From Desulfosarcina sp. BuS5 (GTDB lineage: Bacteria > Desulfobacterota > Desulfobacteria > Desulfobacterales > BuS5), in contig NZ_CP087952.1 of NCBI RefSeq assembly GCF_028752835.1, positions 3,656,501 to 3,720,500 of the forward strand: 64,000 nucleotides of DNA, read 5' to 3'. Shown here piece by piece: positions 49,843 through 62,741 of this stretch (position 1 is the stretch's first letter; every line of letters starts with the position of its first letter). Both the position numbers and the translations under genes were made by a program. The notes below the pieces were generated by a model. The model ran no database searches and was not told where the DNA came from. It was given only the letters and a program-made list of their open reading frames with translations.

Positions 49843-49915
49843 GGGCCCATAGCTCAGCTGGAAGAGCCACCGGCTCATAACCGGTAGGTCCCTGGTTCGA
49901 ACCCAGGTGGGCCCA
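49843..49915 (+). tRNA. tRNA-Met (CAU anticodon)
   Basis: The acceptor arms GGGCCCA and TGGGCCC pair perfectly. The anticodon stem ACCGG/CCGGT holds loop CTCATAA, anticodon CAU, and the T-arm is CCTGG-TTCGAAC-CCAGG. G1-C72 excludes the initiator; it is elongator Met or the Ile-2 type read after lysidine modification. CCA is not encoded. Confidence 0.93.
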
Positions 49916-49923
49916 TAACATAT

Positions 49924-49961
49924 AAAAGCGCGGTTGCATAAAAGTGACTGCGCTTTTTTTT
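49924..49961 (+). terminator. Rho-independent terminator after tRNA-Met
   Basis: AAAAGCGCGGT and ACTGCGCTTTT form an 11-bp stem with one G-T pair, ending in a run of eight T. It lies nine bases after the tRNA. Confidence 0.8.
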
Positions 49962-49994
49962 GCTTTGACGAGTACAAGTTGAGGTAGTGGAACA

Positions 49995-51131
49995 GTGAAA
50001 GCCAGGGTAAGAGATATAATAAAAGTGATGCAAACTATAGCCCCTCACTACCTTACCGAGGAATGGGATAATGTTGGGCTGCAAGTTGGAGAAAAGGATT
50101 GGGCGGTAAAAAATATTTGGATCGCATTGGATCCTCTAGAAGAAGTAGTTGAAGCTGCGTGTAAAAAAGGGATTGATCTTTTAATAACACATCACCCCAT
50201 GATATTTAAACCTTTAAAGTGCATTGACCTGTCAACCACTGCCGGTTCAATAATAAACATGGCTATTTGTAACCAGATGGCTATTTTTTCGGCGCACACA
50301 AACCTTGACAAAGCAAGGGGAGGTATAAATGATATACTTGCAGACATGATAGGGCTCAACAATTTGACAGTATTAAATAAACCGGTTGAAACGGAAAAAT
50401 TCAAGCTGGTTATATATGTACCGTTAGAGTATGAAAAGCGAGTATTTGAAGCTCTCTTTGAATCAGGTGAGGGTAGAATAGGAAATTATACATGTTGTAC
50501 ATTCAGAAATCACGGTAAGGGAACTTTTAAACCCGGTTCCGGCTCAAAGCCTTTTACAGGAAAGATCGGCGAAATTTTTCATACTGATGAGTCAAGAATA
50601 GAATTGGTCGTTGAAAAAGACAACCTTAAACAACTTATCGATAATATCAGAAAACATCATCCCTATGAAACTTTGGGATATGATATTTATCCTCTGTTTG
50701 AACCAGGATTTGTATCAGAAACAGAATCCTCCGAAGGCTTGGGCCGTATAGGTGAAACAAATGGCAAGGTAAGCCTTTTATCATTGGCAAAAAATATTAA
50801 GGAGAAGTTAGGTTTAAAATATATCAAAATTGCAGGACGCCCGGATTTGACAATTGACAAGGTTGCAGTATGTTCGGGAAGCGGATCAAGTCTTATGGAA
50901 GACTTTTTGGCATCAGACGCTGAGGTTTATATAAGCGGTGACCTTGGTTATCATAATGCAAGAACTGCGGAAGCGGCAGGCCGTGGCTTGATAGATATTG
51001 GACATTTTGAATCGGAGCATATAGCTGTAAAGAATCTTGCCGAAAAACTCGGTAATATATTAACTGAAGCCGGTTTTGATGTTGGAATTAAGGCCTGCGA
51101 TATGGAATCGGATCCATTTATGATTTTATGA
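49995..51131 (+). CDS. Nif3-like dinuclear metal protein (GTP cyclohydrolase 1 type 2 family)
   Basis: The GTG start follows GAGG by ten bases and gives 378 residues. MQTIAPHYLTEEWDNVGLQVG is the classic Nif3 start. Metal-binding residues are visible in LLITHHPMIFKPL, FSAHTNLDKARGGIND and, near the C-terminus, ISGDLGYHNARTA and DIGHFESEH. The middle carries the PII-like inserted domain (EKFKLVIYVPLEYEKRVF) found in the long form of the family. Function is not settled; members are structural homologues of metal-dependent hydrolases. The amidase gene converges on it. Confidence 0.92.
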   Translation: MKARVRDIIKVMQTIAPHYLTEEWDNVGLQVGEKDWAVKNIWIALDPLEEVVEAACKKGIDLLITHHPMIFKPLKCIDLSTTAGSIINMAICNQMAIFSAHTNLDKARGGINDILADMIGLNNLTVLNKPVETEKFKLVIYVPLEYEKRVFEALFESGEGRIGNYTCCTFRNHGKGTFKPGSGSKPFTGKIGEIFHTDESRIELVVEKDNLKQLIDNIRKHHPYETLGYDIYPLFEPGFVSETESSEGLGRIGETNGKVSLLSLAKNIKEKLGLKYIKIAGRPDLTIDKVAVCSGSGSSLMEDFLASDAEVYISGDLGYHNARTAEAAGRGLIDIGHFESEHIAVKNLAEKLGNILTEAGFDVGIKACDMESDPFMIL

Positions 51132-51144
51132 TTTGATATAGACT

Positions 51145-51894
51145 CTATTCTGCATGGGACGTTTCTAACAAGAATCTTTCTATACCCATGCTGATACATT
51201 TTACTAAACCCTGTAAATAGTTAGGGGTATTAAATTTTTTTTCTTCAGAAGGATTTGTTAGATAGCCTGTTTCAATTAAAACAGCGGGCATATCGGCGCC
51301 TTCAAGAATTAAAAGAGGTCTGTTTTTTACAATCACTTTGGGATAAAGTTTATATTCATAGATGCTTTTTTTAATTAATTCTGCCAGGAGTCCGCTTGCT
51401 TTTATATGTCTAATCTGAAGGTGATGCCATACGTTATCAGCGTCGGAAGAATACAGGTCTCTTGAAATAGGCCGCTCCTTTACTTCCTTAAAATAGAATA
51501 TAACTATACCATCGGTATCATGAAGGAAGCTTCCGCCAGTGTGAATGCTTATAAAAACATCGGCTTTTAGATGGTTTGCGACAGCAGTTCTGCCATCAAG
51601 ATCAATATGGTAGTCATCTGTCCTGGTAAGTGCAGTTTTATATTTATGACCAAGTTCCTCTGAAAGCATTAGAGCGAGTCTAAGGGCAACATCTTTTTCC
51701 ATTGTGTTGCCGAGGCCTTTTGCTCCTATGTCATGCCCGCCATGCCCTGGATCCACAACAATTGTTTTTTGACTTTTATTGGTAATAATTTGTTTTGCCG
51801 CAACCGCTGCCGGAGTGGTGATGAAAGAGATTGCTGCGAGTATTAACGGGCTTAAAAAACAAATAATTATATAGCGCTTGCAGAAATTTTTCAA
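51145..51894 (-). CDS. N-acetylmuramoyl-L-alanine amidase, secreted
   Basis: The 249-residue protein has a signal peptide (IIICFLSPLILAAISFI, then TPAAVAA) and an Amidase_3 domain. Zinc ligands appear as His in VDPGHGGHD, Glu in MEKDVALRL and His in FISIHTGGS; the catalytic Glu is in VLIETGYLTN. It cleaves stem peptides from glycan strands in the periplasm, in cell separation or wall turnover. No AMIN or SPOR domain is present, so septal targeting must come from elsewhere. Confidence 0.93.
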   Translation of the reverse strand: MKNFCKRYIIICFLSPLILAAISFITTPAAVAAKQIITNKSQKTIVVDPGHGGHDIGAKGLGNTMEKDVALRLALMLSEELGHKYKTALTRTDDYHIDLDGRTAVANHLKADVFISIHTGGSFLHDTDGIVIFYFKEVKERPISRDLYSSDADNVWHHLQIRHIKASGLLAELIKKSIYEYKLYPKVIVKNRPLLILEGADMPAVLIETGYLTNPSEEKKFNTPNYLQGLVKCISMGIERFLLETSHAE

Positions 51895-51916
51895 AGCCGT
51901 AACCCTTGATTTTTTC

Positions 51917-51945
51917 TTGACACTCAGGCTGTTTGATATTACTGT
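51917..51945 (+). promoter_or_regulatory. Probable promoter ahead of tRNA-Leu
   Basis: TTGACA and TACTGT are spaced by 17 bases. It lies about 95 bases before the tRNA; a nearer promoter in the AT-rich gap is possible. Confidence 0.45.
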
Positions 51946-52038
51946 TAAAGCATTTTATTATAATATTGGAATCAAATCAACTTATATATTGCGTATAGCA
52001 GGTTATTGATTTTTATTTCAATAAATAATTATATTTTA

Positions 52039-52123
<85 letters not shown>

Positions 52124-52165
52124 TTTATATATTTGTTACTCAAAATTCATTTAGGATGGAATGCT

Positions 52166-53470
52166 ATGGAAGTTAGTGTAGATGATTTAAGCTCTGTACA
52201 GAAATTGCTGCATATTGAGATACCTGAAGAAGATGTGATTGTTGAAATAGACAAAGCTTATAAAGATATTAAAAAAACGGCAAAAATAAAAGGTTTTCGC
52301 CAGGGCAAGGCTCCTCGCAATGTTCTGGAACAAATGTTTAAAAAAGATGTTCATAAAGATGTTGCATCCAAATTAGTTCAGAATTCAGTCTATCAGGCAA
52401 TAAGTAAGGCCGAACTGAAAGCAGTAGGGAATCCGGTAGTTGAGCCTGCTGAGCTATCCGATACCGGACCTTATAAGTATGATGCGCATGTCGAAGTAAT
52501 GCCTGAACTTGGTGATGTAGATTTCAACGGGTTGACCCTCAAAAAAAATATCTACAAAGTTACGGAAAAAGAGATCGAGATGCAGGTACAAATGTTGCAG
52601 AGAAATCTGGCGGAGCATAAAGCTGTTCAGGAAGACCGTGCAATCCGCAACCAAGATCTGGTTTTGTTGAATTACGCAGTCTTCAAAGATGGAATGCCCT
52701 TTAAAGAGGTGCCCAGCGCGGACAATTTTAAGCTGAAGATAGGTGAAGGTCTCATTTCAAAAGATCTTGATGAGGCTCTGATAGGTTTAAAACCTGGTGA
52801 CAGCCAGTATGATATTGACATAAAATTCCCTGATAATCATTTTAAAGATATCCTGGCCGGCGCTGAAGTAACATTTAAAGTGAAAATTAATGAGATACTG
52901 GAAGAGGTTTTGCCTGAACTTGATGATGAGTTCCTAAAGAAGCTTGGCCAATTTCAGTCTTTTGATGATTTGAAAAATGCCGTAGCTGACAACCTAAAAC
53001 AGGGTTATGGGGCCAGGGTTAATCAGGAATTAGGTGAACAGGTTTTTACAGCTATTTTAGCTAAAATGGACTTTGAAGTTCCTTCGGTCATGATTGAACA
53101 TGAGCTGGATGGAATCATAGCGCCCATGTCTCAATCATATCCTGTAAAGGAGATGACCACGAATGAACTTAAAAGATTAAGGGATGATTTGGCGGTAAAA
53201 TATCGCGGTCTTGCTGAACAGCAGGTGAAACGTCATATGGTGTTGACCACAGTTGCGAATCAGGAGAAGCTGACTCTTTCTGATGAAGAGGTAGAAGAAG
53301 GCTTGAGGGATATGTCTGCCAGATTGAACTTGCCTCTTGATGAAATAAAGAAAAGATATAGCCAGAACATGGGAAGTATGGAGCTTTTTAAGCAGACTTT
53401 GCTTGAAAAAAATGCTATGCGTCTTATTATAGAAAGAAGTACTATTGAAGAAGTTGAACCGGAAATATAG
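52166..53470 (+). CDS. tig: Trigger factor chaperone
   Basis: The start MEVSVDDLSSVQKLLHIEIP follows an AGGATGGA site; frames extending upstream run into the tRNA. The 434-residue protein has the ribosome-binding signature GFRQGKAPRNVLEQMF, a PPIase (FKBP-like) domain around residues 160-240 and a long helical C-terminal domain. It folds nascent chains at the ribosome exit. It begins the tig-clpP-clpX-lon protein quality cluster. Confidence 0.96.
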   Translation: MEVSVDDLSSVQKLLHIEIPEEDVIVEIDKAYKDIKKTAKIKGFRQGKAPRNVLEQMFKKDVHKDVASKLVQNSVYQAISKAELKAVGNPVVEPAELSDTGPYKYDAHVEVMPELGDVDFNGLTLKKNIYKVTEKEIEMQVQMLQRNLAEHKAVQEDRAIRNQDLVLLNYAVFKDGMPFKEVPSADNFKLKIGEGLISKDLDEALIGLKPGDSQYDIDIKFPDNHFKDILAGAEVTFKVKINEILEEVLPELDDEFLKKLGQFQSFDDLKNAVADNLKQGYGARVNQELGEQVFTAILAKMDFEVPSVMIEHELDGIIAPMSQSYPVKEMTTNELKRLRDDLAVKYRGLAEQQVKRHMVLTTVANQEKLTLSDEEVEEGLRDMSARLNLPLDEIKKRYSQNMGSMELFKQTLLEKNAMRLIIERSTIEEVEPEI

Positions 53471-53502
53471 AATGTTAAACCAAACAAAGAAAGGAGATCA
53501 CT

Positions 53503-54120
53503 GTGCCCTTGGTACCGATGGTAATAGAGCAAAGTAGCAGAGGTGAACGCGCTTATGATATCTATTCAAGACTGCTCAAAGACAGAATAATCTTTCTTGG
53601 GTCCGGCATAAATGATGAGATCGCAAATCTTCTTATAGCGCAGCTTCTTTTTCTGGAATCCGAGGACCCTGATAAGGATATCAATTTTTATATCAATTCC
53701 CCCGGTGGAGTAGTTACGGCCGGTCTGGCTGTATACGACACGATGCAGTATATAAAACCGGATATAGCGACGGTATGTATCGGCCAGGCAGCCAGTATGG
53801 GCGCACTTTTGCTGGCCGCCGGAGAACACGGCAAACGCTATGCATTACCCCATTCGCGTATTCTTATACACCAGCCCCTGGGAGGCTCACAGGGGCAGGC
53901 ATCAGATATTGCTATTCAAGCCAAGGAGATTCTTCGTATGAGGGATTCCCTTAATAATATTCTGGCCTTGCATACCGGGAGGCAGATTGAACAGATCAAT
54001 ACGGATACGGATCGTGATTTTTTCATGTCAGGAGATGAGGCAAAAGAATACGGATTGATAGATCATGTAATGGCCAGCAGGAGTGATTTAGATAAGCTCA
54101 CAAAGGCTGAGGAGGCTTAA
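53503..54120 (+). CDS. clpP: ATP-dependent Clp protease proteolytic subunit
   Basis: The start is GTG after GAAAGGAG. The 205-residue protein shows the full catalytic triad: Ser98 in [11 protein letters not shown], His123 in [12 protein letters not shown] and Asp172 in [11 protein letters not shown]. It forms the barrel protease that works with ClpX, encoded one base after its stop. Confidence 0.97.
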   Translation: MPLVPMVIEQSSRGERAYDIYSRLLKDRIIFLGSGINDEIANLLIAQLLFLESEDPDKDINFYINSPGGVVTAGLAVYDTMQYIKPDIATVCIGQAASMGALLLAAGEHGKRYALPHSRILIHQPLGGSQGQASDIAIQAKEILRMRDSLNNILALHTGRQIEQINTDTDRDFFMSGDEAKEYGLIDHVMASRSDLDKLTKAEEA

Positions 54121-54121
54121 A

Positions 54122-55366
54122 ATGTCAAAAAAAGAAGATCCAAACGAAAATCTTTTTTGTTCATTTTGTGGAAAAAATCAGAAAGAGGTTACCAAGCTTA
54201 TTGCAGGACCCGCCGTTTATATTTGTGATGAATGTATCCAGTTGTGCAGCGAGATAATCGAAGAAGAGAATGAGAAAGACGTGGATAGCACTGAGGCTCT
54301 GTTTGTCCCTAAAGAGATTAAAGAGATGCTCGACGATTATGTTATCGAACAGGAGGATGCAAAAAAGACTCTTGCCGTTGCCGTTTATAATCATTACAAG
54401 CGGCTCGATTCCACTGTAAGCTCAGGAGATGTGGAGATCCAGAAAAGCAATATTCTTCTTATAGGCCCCACCGGGTGTGGCAAGACCCTTCTGGCCCAGA
54501 CCCTTGCCAGATTTCTTAATGTACCGTTTACCATTGCGGATGCCACCAGCCTCACTGAAGCCGGTTATGTTGGAGAAGATGTTGAAAATATTATCCTTTC
54601 TCTTCTTCAAAATGCTGATTACGATGTTGAGAAGGCAAAGCGGGGGATTGTTTATATAGACGAGATAGACAAGATAGCCAGCAAGTCCGACAATCCTTCT
54701 ATTACACGTGATGTGTCAGGTGAAGGCGTTCAACAGGCGTTGCTCAAGATTATCGAAGGTACAACTGCCAGTGTGCCGCCCAAAGGAGGCAGGAAGCATC
54801 CCCAGCAGGATTTTGTAAAAGTCGATACTTCCAATATCCTTTTTATATGCGGAGGCACCTTTAACGGCCTTGATAATGTAATTCAGCGTCGAACAGGTTC
54901 CAAGGTTATGGGCTTTGGCGCTACGGTGGTAAGTAATAAAAAAGAAAAGATAGGTGCGCTCTTAAAAAAACTTCAACCCGAGGACCTGATTAAATATGGT
55001 CTGATACCTGAGTTTCTTGGCAGACTTCCTATTATAGCAACACTTGATGAATTGAGTGAAGAGTCCCTGGTAAGAATTTTGCTAGAACCAAAGAATGCTT
55101 TGGTTAAGCAGTTCCAAAAACTTTTTGAGTTTGAAGGGGTGGATTTAAAAATAACGGATAGCGCCTTAACTGCTATTGCGCAAAAGGCTGTTAAACGGAA
55201 AGCCGGCGCAAGAGGTTTGCGTGCAATACTGGAAAGCAGCATGCTGAATATCATGTATGAGATCCCTTCGATTCAGAATGTCAAAGAATGTGTTATTAAT
55301 GAAGAAGTTATTATGAATGATGAAAAGCCTATGCTCGTATATGAGCAGACAAAAAAACAGGCTTAG
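54122..55366 (+). CDS. clpX: ClpX unfoldase, ATP-binding subunit of Clp protease
   Basis: The 414-residue protein starts with the four-cysteine zinc-binding domain ([16 protein letters not shown]), then the AAA+ core with Walker [13 protein letters not shown], Walker [10 protein letters not shown] and the pore and sensor regions ([26 protein letters not shown]). RGLRAILE near the C-terminus is sensor 2. It unfolds and feeds substrates to ClpP. It lies between clpP and lon. Confidence 0.97.
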   Translation: MSKKEDPNENLFCSFCGKNQKEVTKLIAGPAVYICDECIQLCSEIIEEENEKDVDSTEALFVPKEIKEMLDDYVIEQEDAKKTLAVAVYNHYKRLDSTVSSGDVEIQKSNILLIGPTGCGKTLLAQTLARFLNVPFTIADATSLTEAGYVGEDVENIILSLLQNADYDVEKAKRGIVYIDEIDKIASKSDNPSITRDVSGEGVQQALLKIIEGTTASVPPKGGRKHPQQDFVKVDTSNILFICGGTFNGLDNVIQRRTGSKVMGFGATVVSNKKEKIGALLKKLQPEDLIKYGLIPEFLGRLPIIATLDELSEESLVRILLEPKNALVKQFQKLFEFEGVDLKITDSALTAIAQKAVKRKAGARGLRAILESSMLNIMYEIPSIQNVKECVINEEVIMNDEKPMLVYEQTKKQA

Positions 55367-55380
55367 AATTTGTGGTGAAA

Positions 55381-57819
55381 ATGGCTAAATTTTTTAAAAT
55401 TTCAGATGAACCCGATGAGGGGAATGTTTGTATTCCTTTGTTGCCCCTTAGGGATATTGTGGTATTCCCCCATTCAGTTGCGCCACTATTTGTGGGCCGC
55501 TCTAAGTCTATCAGTGCGCTGGCCGCAGCTATGAATCAAGATAAAAGTATTTTTCTCGCTACGCAGAAAAAAGCTGGTATTAGCAGCCCTGGCGAAAAAG
55601 ATATCAGCCGGAAAGGAACTATCGGGAGGGTATTGCAGATTCTTCGTCTTCCTGATGGAACTGTAAAGGCCATGGTCGAAGGGAGCCGCAGGGCACGAAT
55701 TATCCAGTTTTTAGATAATCAGGAGTTTTTCAAGGTTGAGGCGGAGCCGCTAACGGAAGTGGATGCCTCGGATCCTGAGCATATCGCTGTGGGCAGGGCA
55801 ATAAAGGATAAATTTAAAGAATATTCCAAATTGAATAAGAATATATCGAATGATCTGAAAAACAATATTCTTGGTATCACAGATCTTGCCCGGTTAACAG
55901 ATACGGTGTCGTCTCACTTTGCTTTTCCCATAGAGGAGAAACTTCGTCTTTTAGAAACCCAAAAAATCGCTGACCGGTTAAGCTTGCTTCTTGATTTAAT
56001 GAAGGTTGAGATAGAAGTTCTTCGGGTTGATGAAAAGGTTAAGGGGCGTGTCCAGGATCAAATGGCGAAATCCCAGAAGAATTATTACCTTAATGAAAAG
56101 ATACGAGCCATAAAAAAAGAGATGGGTGAACAGGATACTCCCTATGAGGAATTAGCTGAATTAGAGGAGGAGATTAAGAAAGCCAAGCTGCCTGAAGAAG
56201 CTCGTGAGAAAGTTGACCATGAATTCAAAAAACTCAAGCTGATGCCGCCTATGTCAGCCGAAGCTACTGTTGTTCGAGTATATATTGATTGGATTTTATC
56301 TCTTCCCTGGTTGAAAACCAGCGAGGTTGCGGACGATATAGGTAAGTCTGAAATTATCCTGGACGAGGATCACTACGGTCTGGAAAAACCTAAGGAACGT
56401 ATTCTTGAATACCTTGCAGTGCAATTGTTGATACAAAAAATAAAAGGCCCTATTCTTTGCTTTGTAGGGCCTCCTGGTGTAGGAAAAACATCTTTGGCCA
56501 AGTCGGTTGCTAGGGCTACGGGAAGAAAGTATATTCGTCTTTCACTCGGCGGCGTAAGGGATGAGGCTGAGATTCGTGGTCACAGGCGGACGTATATAGG
56601 TTCAATGCCGGGCAAAATAATCCAGTCCCTGAAGAAAGCCGGTGTTAATAATCCCGTGATGTGTCTTGATGAAGTAGATAAAATGAGTATGGATTTTCGG
56701 GGAGATCCTTCTGCGGCGTTACTGGAGGTTCTCGATCCCGAACAGAACAATTCATTTAACGATCATTATCTTGATCTTGACTATGATTTGTCGGACATAC
56801 TTTTTATAACAACAGCAAATACCCTCGATATACCTCTTCCATTGCAGGACAGAATGGAGATTATACAATTATCCGGTTATTCCGAGTATGAAAAATATCA
56901 TATAGCCGATAAATTCTTGTTGTCAAAACAGATCTCGGTTAATGGGCTTGATGGTAATAATATTCGGTTTACTCCTAATGCTGTTCACAAAATCATACAG
57001 CGTTATACACGAGAAGCCGGGGTGAGAAACCTGGAGCGTGAAATCGCTTCTATTTGCCGTAAAATTGCCAGGGAAGTTGTCAATAATACTAAAGATAGTC
57101 AAGATACCACTTCATACAAAGTAACAGCTAATTCGGTGGTAAAATTTCTTGGTCCTCCCCCTTTTAAACATGGAGAGATCGAGAAAAATGATCAGATCGG
57201 AATGGTTACAGGTCTTGCCTGGACAAAGGTCGGCGGAGAATTGCTCAGCATCGAGACGTTAATTATGCCGGGTAAGGGTGAGTTGATTTTAACCGGCACT
57301 CTCGGCGATGTTATGAAAGAATCAGCCAGGGCGGCTGTGAGTTATGTGCGTTCCCGTTCAGAAATTCTCCAGATAGATAATGAGTTTTACAATAAATATG
57401 ATATCCACATACATGTGCCTGAAGGAGCTACACCAAAGGATGGTCCTTCTGCCGGTATTGCCATATGCACTTCTCTTGTCTCCGCTGTTACAAAAAGATC
57501 AGCCCGCCGCGATTTGGCCATGACGGGTGAGATAACTCTCCTGGGGCGGGTTCTTCCCATTGGAGGATTAAAAGAGAAGATTCTTGCCGCTCATAGGGGG
57601 AGGATAAAAAAGGTTATCATTCCCAGGGAGAATGAAAAAGATTTAAAGGATATCCCTTCCAATGTTTTAAAACAAATAGAAATTATATTTGTTGAGAATA
57701 TGGATGAGGTTCTTCCCCATGCGTTAGTAATCAGTCCGGGTGATAAATTTTTTACAAATAATGATATAAAGTTAGACATAATGGCTGATAATGTCGAGCA
57801 GAGTACCTCGATAAATTAA
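55381..57819 (+). CDS. lon: ATP-dependent protease Lon
   Basis: I start at ATG 55381 ([11 protein letters not shown]); GTG codons three and two codons earlier are alternatives and no strong ribosome site decides. The protein (about 812 aa) has the N-terminal LAN domain ([20 protein letters not shown]), the AAA+ module ([21 protein letters not shown]) and the protease domain with catalytic Ser in [10 protein letters not shown] and Lys in [12 protein letters not shown]. It degrades misfolded and regulatory proteins. Confidence 0.97.
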   Translation: MAKFFKISDEPDEGNVCIPLLPLRDIVVFPHSVAPLFVGRSKSISALAAAMNQDKSIFLATQKKAGISSPGEKDISRKGTIGRVLQILRLPDGTVKAMVEGSRRARIIQFLDNQEFFKVEAEPLTEVDASDPEHIAVGRAIKDKFKEYSKLNKNISNDLKNNILGITDLARLTDTVSSHFAFPIEEKLRLLETQKIADRLSLLLDLMKVEIEVLRVDEKVKGRVQDQMAKSQKNYYLNEKIRAIKKEMGEQDTPYEELAELEEEIKKAKLPEEAREKVDHEFKKLKLMPPMSAEATVVRVYIDWILSLPWLKTSEVADDIGKSEIILDEDHYGLEKPKERILEYLAVQLLIQKIKGPILCFVGPPGVGKTSLAKSVARATGRKYIRLSLGGVRDEAEIRGHRRTYIGSMPGKIIQSLKKAGVNNPVMCLDEVDKMSMDFRGDPSAALLEVLDPEQNNSFNDHYLDLDYDLSDILFITTANTLDIPLPLQDRMEIIQLSGYSEYEKYHIADKFLLSKQISVNGLDGNNIRFTPNAVHKIIQRYTREAGVRNLEREIASICRKIAREVVNNTKDSQDTTSYKVTANSVVKFLGPPPFKHGEIEKNDQIGMVTGLAWTKVGGELLSIETLIMPGKGELILTGTLGDVMKESARAAVSYVRSRSEILQIDNEFYNKYDIHIHVPEGATPKDGPSAGIAICTSLVSAVTKRSARRDLAMTGEITLLGRVLPIGGLKEKILAAHRGRIKKVIIPRENEKDLKDIPSNVLKQIEIIFVENMDEVLPHALVISPGDKFFTNNDIKLDIMADNVEQSTSIN

Positions 57820-57871
57820 ATAAAGGATAAATTAAATAAAAATATCTGAATGGCAAAAGTTTAATTTATTC

Positions 57872-57900
57872 TTGACATAAATATGTTTAGCTTGTATTAT
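57872..57900 (+). promoter_or_regulatory. Consensus promoter for the tRNA-Val/tRNA-Asp pair
   Basis: TTGACA, 17 bases, TATTAT, ending 27 bases before tRNA-Val. This is the strongest sigma-70 promoter I see in the window. Confidence 0.8.
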
Positions 57901-57927
57901 TCATTTTTTTCTAAATATTTTTTTTCT

Positions 57928-58003
57928 GGGCGGGTAGCTCAGTTGGGAGAGCATCGGCCTTACAAGCCGAGGGTCACAGGTTCAAGCCCTGTTCCGCCTA
58001 CCA
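57928..58003 (+). tRNA. tRNA-Val (UAC anticodon)
   Basis: GGGCGGG pairs with TCCGCCT with G-T pairs at both ends. The anticodon stem TCGGC/GCCGA holds loop CTTACAA, anticodon UAC. The T-arm is ACAGG-TTCAAGC-CCTGT. CCA is encoded. Confidence 0.95.
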
Positions 58004-58035
58004 TCAAAAAATAGTAAATATATAACATTTTTCAG

Positions 58036-58114
58036 GGGGGTGTAGCTCAGTTTCGGTTAGAGCGCTGGCCTGTCAAGCCAGAGGTCGCGAGTTCAAGTCT
58101 CGTCACTCCCGCCA
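58036..58114 (+). tRNA. tRNA-Asp (GUC anticodon)
   Basis: GGGGGTG pairs with CACTCCC (one G-T). The anticodon stem CTGGC/GCCAG holds loop CTGTCAA, anticodon GUC; the discriminator is G and CCA is encoded. It lies 32 bases after tRNA-Val, in one transcript. Confidence 0.95.
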
Positions 58115-58124
58115 TAACAAATTC

Positions 58125-58158
58125 AAGGGGTTAGCAAATATTGCTGCCCCTTTTCTTT
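58125..58158 (+). terminator. Terminator after the tRNA pair
   Basis: AAGGGG and CCCCTT, extended by an AGCAA/TTGCT inner stem, are followed by TTCTTTTG. It also lies just past the ligA stop and may serve both strands. Confidence 0.7.
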
Positions 58159-58165
58159 TGCCTAA

Positions 58166-60957
<2,792 letters not shown>

Positions 60958-61209
60958 TTACTCAGGAGTTACATGGTTTGCGAGTTCGTCTTTAATTTCA
61001 TCTATCATTTCATAAAACCATGTGAGGTCCTCCATGGTAAGGCGACCGGCCCGGCGTTGTGATTCACCGCCGTCCTTTTTTATAAAAATTCTTGGCCCTA
61101 TCTGGATTTTTGCTTCCCCTTCGCCGTACCTGTTTATTGAAATAACAAGGCCGGTTTCGTCGCATTTCCATTGCTTTAACACTTTGTCCTTTGTAGGATC
61201 GAAAGCCAT
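60958..61209 (-). CDS. Small PC4-like (transcriptional coactivator p15 type) protein
   Basis: ATG 61209 follows GGAGG by five bases and gives 83 residues; a longer frame starts 12 codons earlier without such a site. The strand pattern LKQWKCDETGLVISINRYG, AKIQIGPRIFIKKDGG and the closing helix LTMEDLTWFYEMIDEIKDEL match the bacterial PC4-like single-stranded DNA-binding fold. Function in bacteria is mostly unknown; co-transcription with ligA fits a DNA-binding role. First gene of a three-gene operon. Confidence 0.65.
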   Translation of the reverse strand: MAFDPTKDKVLKQWKCDETGLVISINRYGEGEAKIQIGPRIFIKKDGGESQRRAGRLTMEDLTWFYEMIDEIKDELANHVTPE

Positions 61210-61359
61210 ATGCACCTCCGTTTGATAATTTAAAAAGTTTGTCATCTCTTATAGAAAATCGGCATAATAATCAATTCTTTTTATTAATCGGGAGGGTTAA
61301 TGAAAATCAGCGGAGGATTTTAACCTATTATGGACTTTATTTTTTTTTACATATTATCT

Positions 61360-61485
61360 ATAGATTGTCAGATAATAACCTGATTTTAAAATTTGGCACA
61401 AGACCAAAGGTGGTAGAGGTTCAAAATTTTGAACCCCTACTCCGACGACCGATAACGCAGTGAAATTATTTAGGTGACAATCTAT
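61360..61485 (-). repeat. 126-bp MITE-like element, copy D (inverted)
   Basis: It starts ATAGATTGTCAGATAATAA and ends GGTGACAATCTAT. Its middle contains an exact GGTTCAAAATTTTGAACC palindrome, flanked on each side by TA/CTAC variants. Orientation is opposite to copies A and B. It separates the PC4 operon from the CoA-transferase gene. Confidence 0.78.
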
Positions 61486-61507
61486 GCTATCATAATAGGA
61501 GGGATAA

Positions 61508-62719
61508 ATGACAATACAGGGACCATTAAGCGGAGTAAGAATTATAGATTTGTCACAAGCACATGCGGGGCCGTACGGTTCGCAGCTTCTGGGTGATCTT
61601 GGTGCGGATATTATCAAGATTGAAGCATATGGAAGAGGGGATATGTTAAGAGGCGTCAAGCCTGATAACAAAGGTGAAAGCTATTATATTTTGGCCTTGA
61701 ATCGCAATAAGAAGAGTATTGCGCTGAATCTGCGCACTGAGTCTGGCAAGCAGGCTTTTTATGATCTGGTTAAAGTATCGGATGTGATTTATGACAATTT
61801 CAGGGCCGGAGTTATTGAAAGGCTCGGGGCTGATTATGAAACCGTCAAAAAAATTAATCCTGATATAATTTGTGCTTCTATCACAGGCTACGGTCAGTCA
61901 GGGCCATATAAAATTAAGGGCGCTTTTGATGATATCGTGCAGGGTATTGCCGGCGCTTTGAGCCTGTGCGGAGAACCCGGCGGCGGGCCTATGCGTCCCG
62001 GTCTGCCGATAGCTGATCTGGCCGGCGGTTTTTTTTGCGCCATGGGAGTAGTGGTTGCGCTCTATGAGAAGCAGAAGTCGGGCAAAGGTTCAAAAGTGGA
62101 AGTCAGCTTGATTGACTCTACCATGTCTCTCATGTCCAATCATTTTCAGAACTACTTTTTATCCGGTAAGCCGCCGCAGCCCCAGGGGAAAAGGCATCCT
62201 AATGTCATAATAGGAGCATTTGCGACTAAAGACGGTTATATAACCCTTGGTCCTTCATGGCCCGGACTTGCCACCGCAATAGATAAGGAGTGGCTCTTGA
62301 CGGATCCGCGGTTTGACACAAATAATAAGAGGAATGAAAACAAGAATGAGCTTGAGAAAATTATTGAAGAGACTCTTCTTGAAAAAAATACAGAAGAATG
62401 GCTGGAGTTATTCGATAAGCACGATATAGTCGGAGGGCCGATATATACCCTCGACCAGGTTTTGGAGGATCCCCAGGTTGTTCACAATAAAAATGTTATC
62501 CACATGGATCATCCTGTTTGCGGGCCGATGCGGGCGATCGCAAGCCCAATACGTATAAAGGATCAGATAACAGGCGATCATCTGCCGCCCGCTACTTACA
62601 ATCAGCATGGGAATGAAGTTTTAAAGGACATTTTGGGATATTCCGATGAAAAGATAGCTGCGCTCGAGAAAGATGCGGAAGAGCAGGCTATGAAAACGGA
62701 AAAACGTGCAAATATATAA
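61508..62719 (+). CDS. Family III CoA-transferase (CaiB/BaiF type)
   Basis: The 403-residue protein has the family start GVRIIDLSQAHAGPYGSQLLGDLGADIIKIE, the ITGYGQSGPY motif near residue 128 and the catalytic Asp in GLPIADLAGGFF near 160-170, with GGGPMRPG before it. It transfers CoA between organic acids via an aspartyl-CoA intermediate. The substrate pair is unknown; the meaB partner downstream suggests branched or dicarboxylic acyl-CoA metabolism. AGGAGGG precedes the ATG. Confidence 0.92.
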   Translation: MTIQGPLSGVRIIDLSQAHAGPYGSQLLGDLGADIIKIEAYGRGDMLRGVKPDNKGESYYILALNRNKKSIALNLRTESGKQAFYDLVKVSDVIYDNFRAGVIERLGADYETVKKINPDIICASITGYGQSGPYKIKGAFDDIVQGIAGALSLCGEPGGGPMRPGLPIADLAGGFFCAMGVVVALYEKQKSGKGSKVEVSLIDSTMSLMSNHFQNYFLSGKPPQPQGKRHPNVIIGAFATKDGYITLGPSWPGLATAIDKEWLLTDPRFDTNNKRNENKNELEKIIEETLLEKNTEEWLELFDKHDIVGGPIYTLDQVLEDPQVVHNKNVIHMDHPVCGPMRAIASPIRIKDQITGDHLPPATYNQHGNEVLKDILGYSDEKIAALEKDAEEQAMKTEKRANI

Positions 62720-62741
62720 ATAGTTAGGAGATTTATTTCTG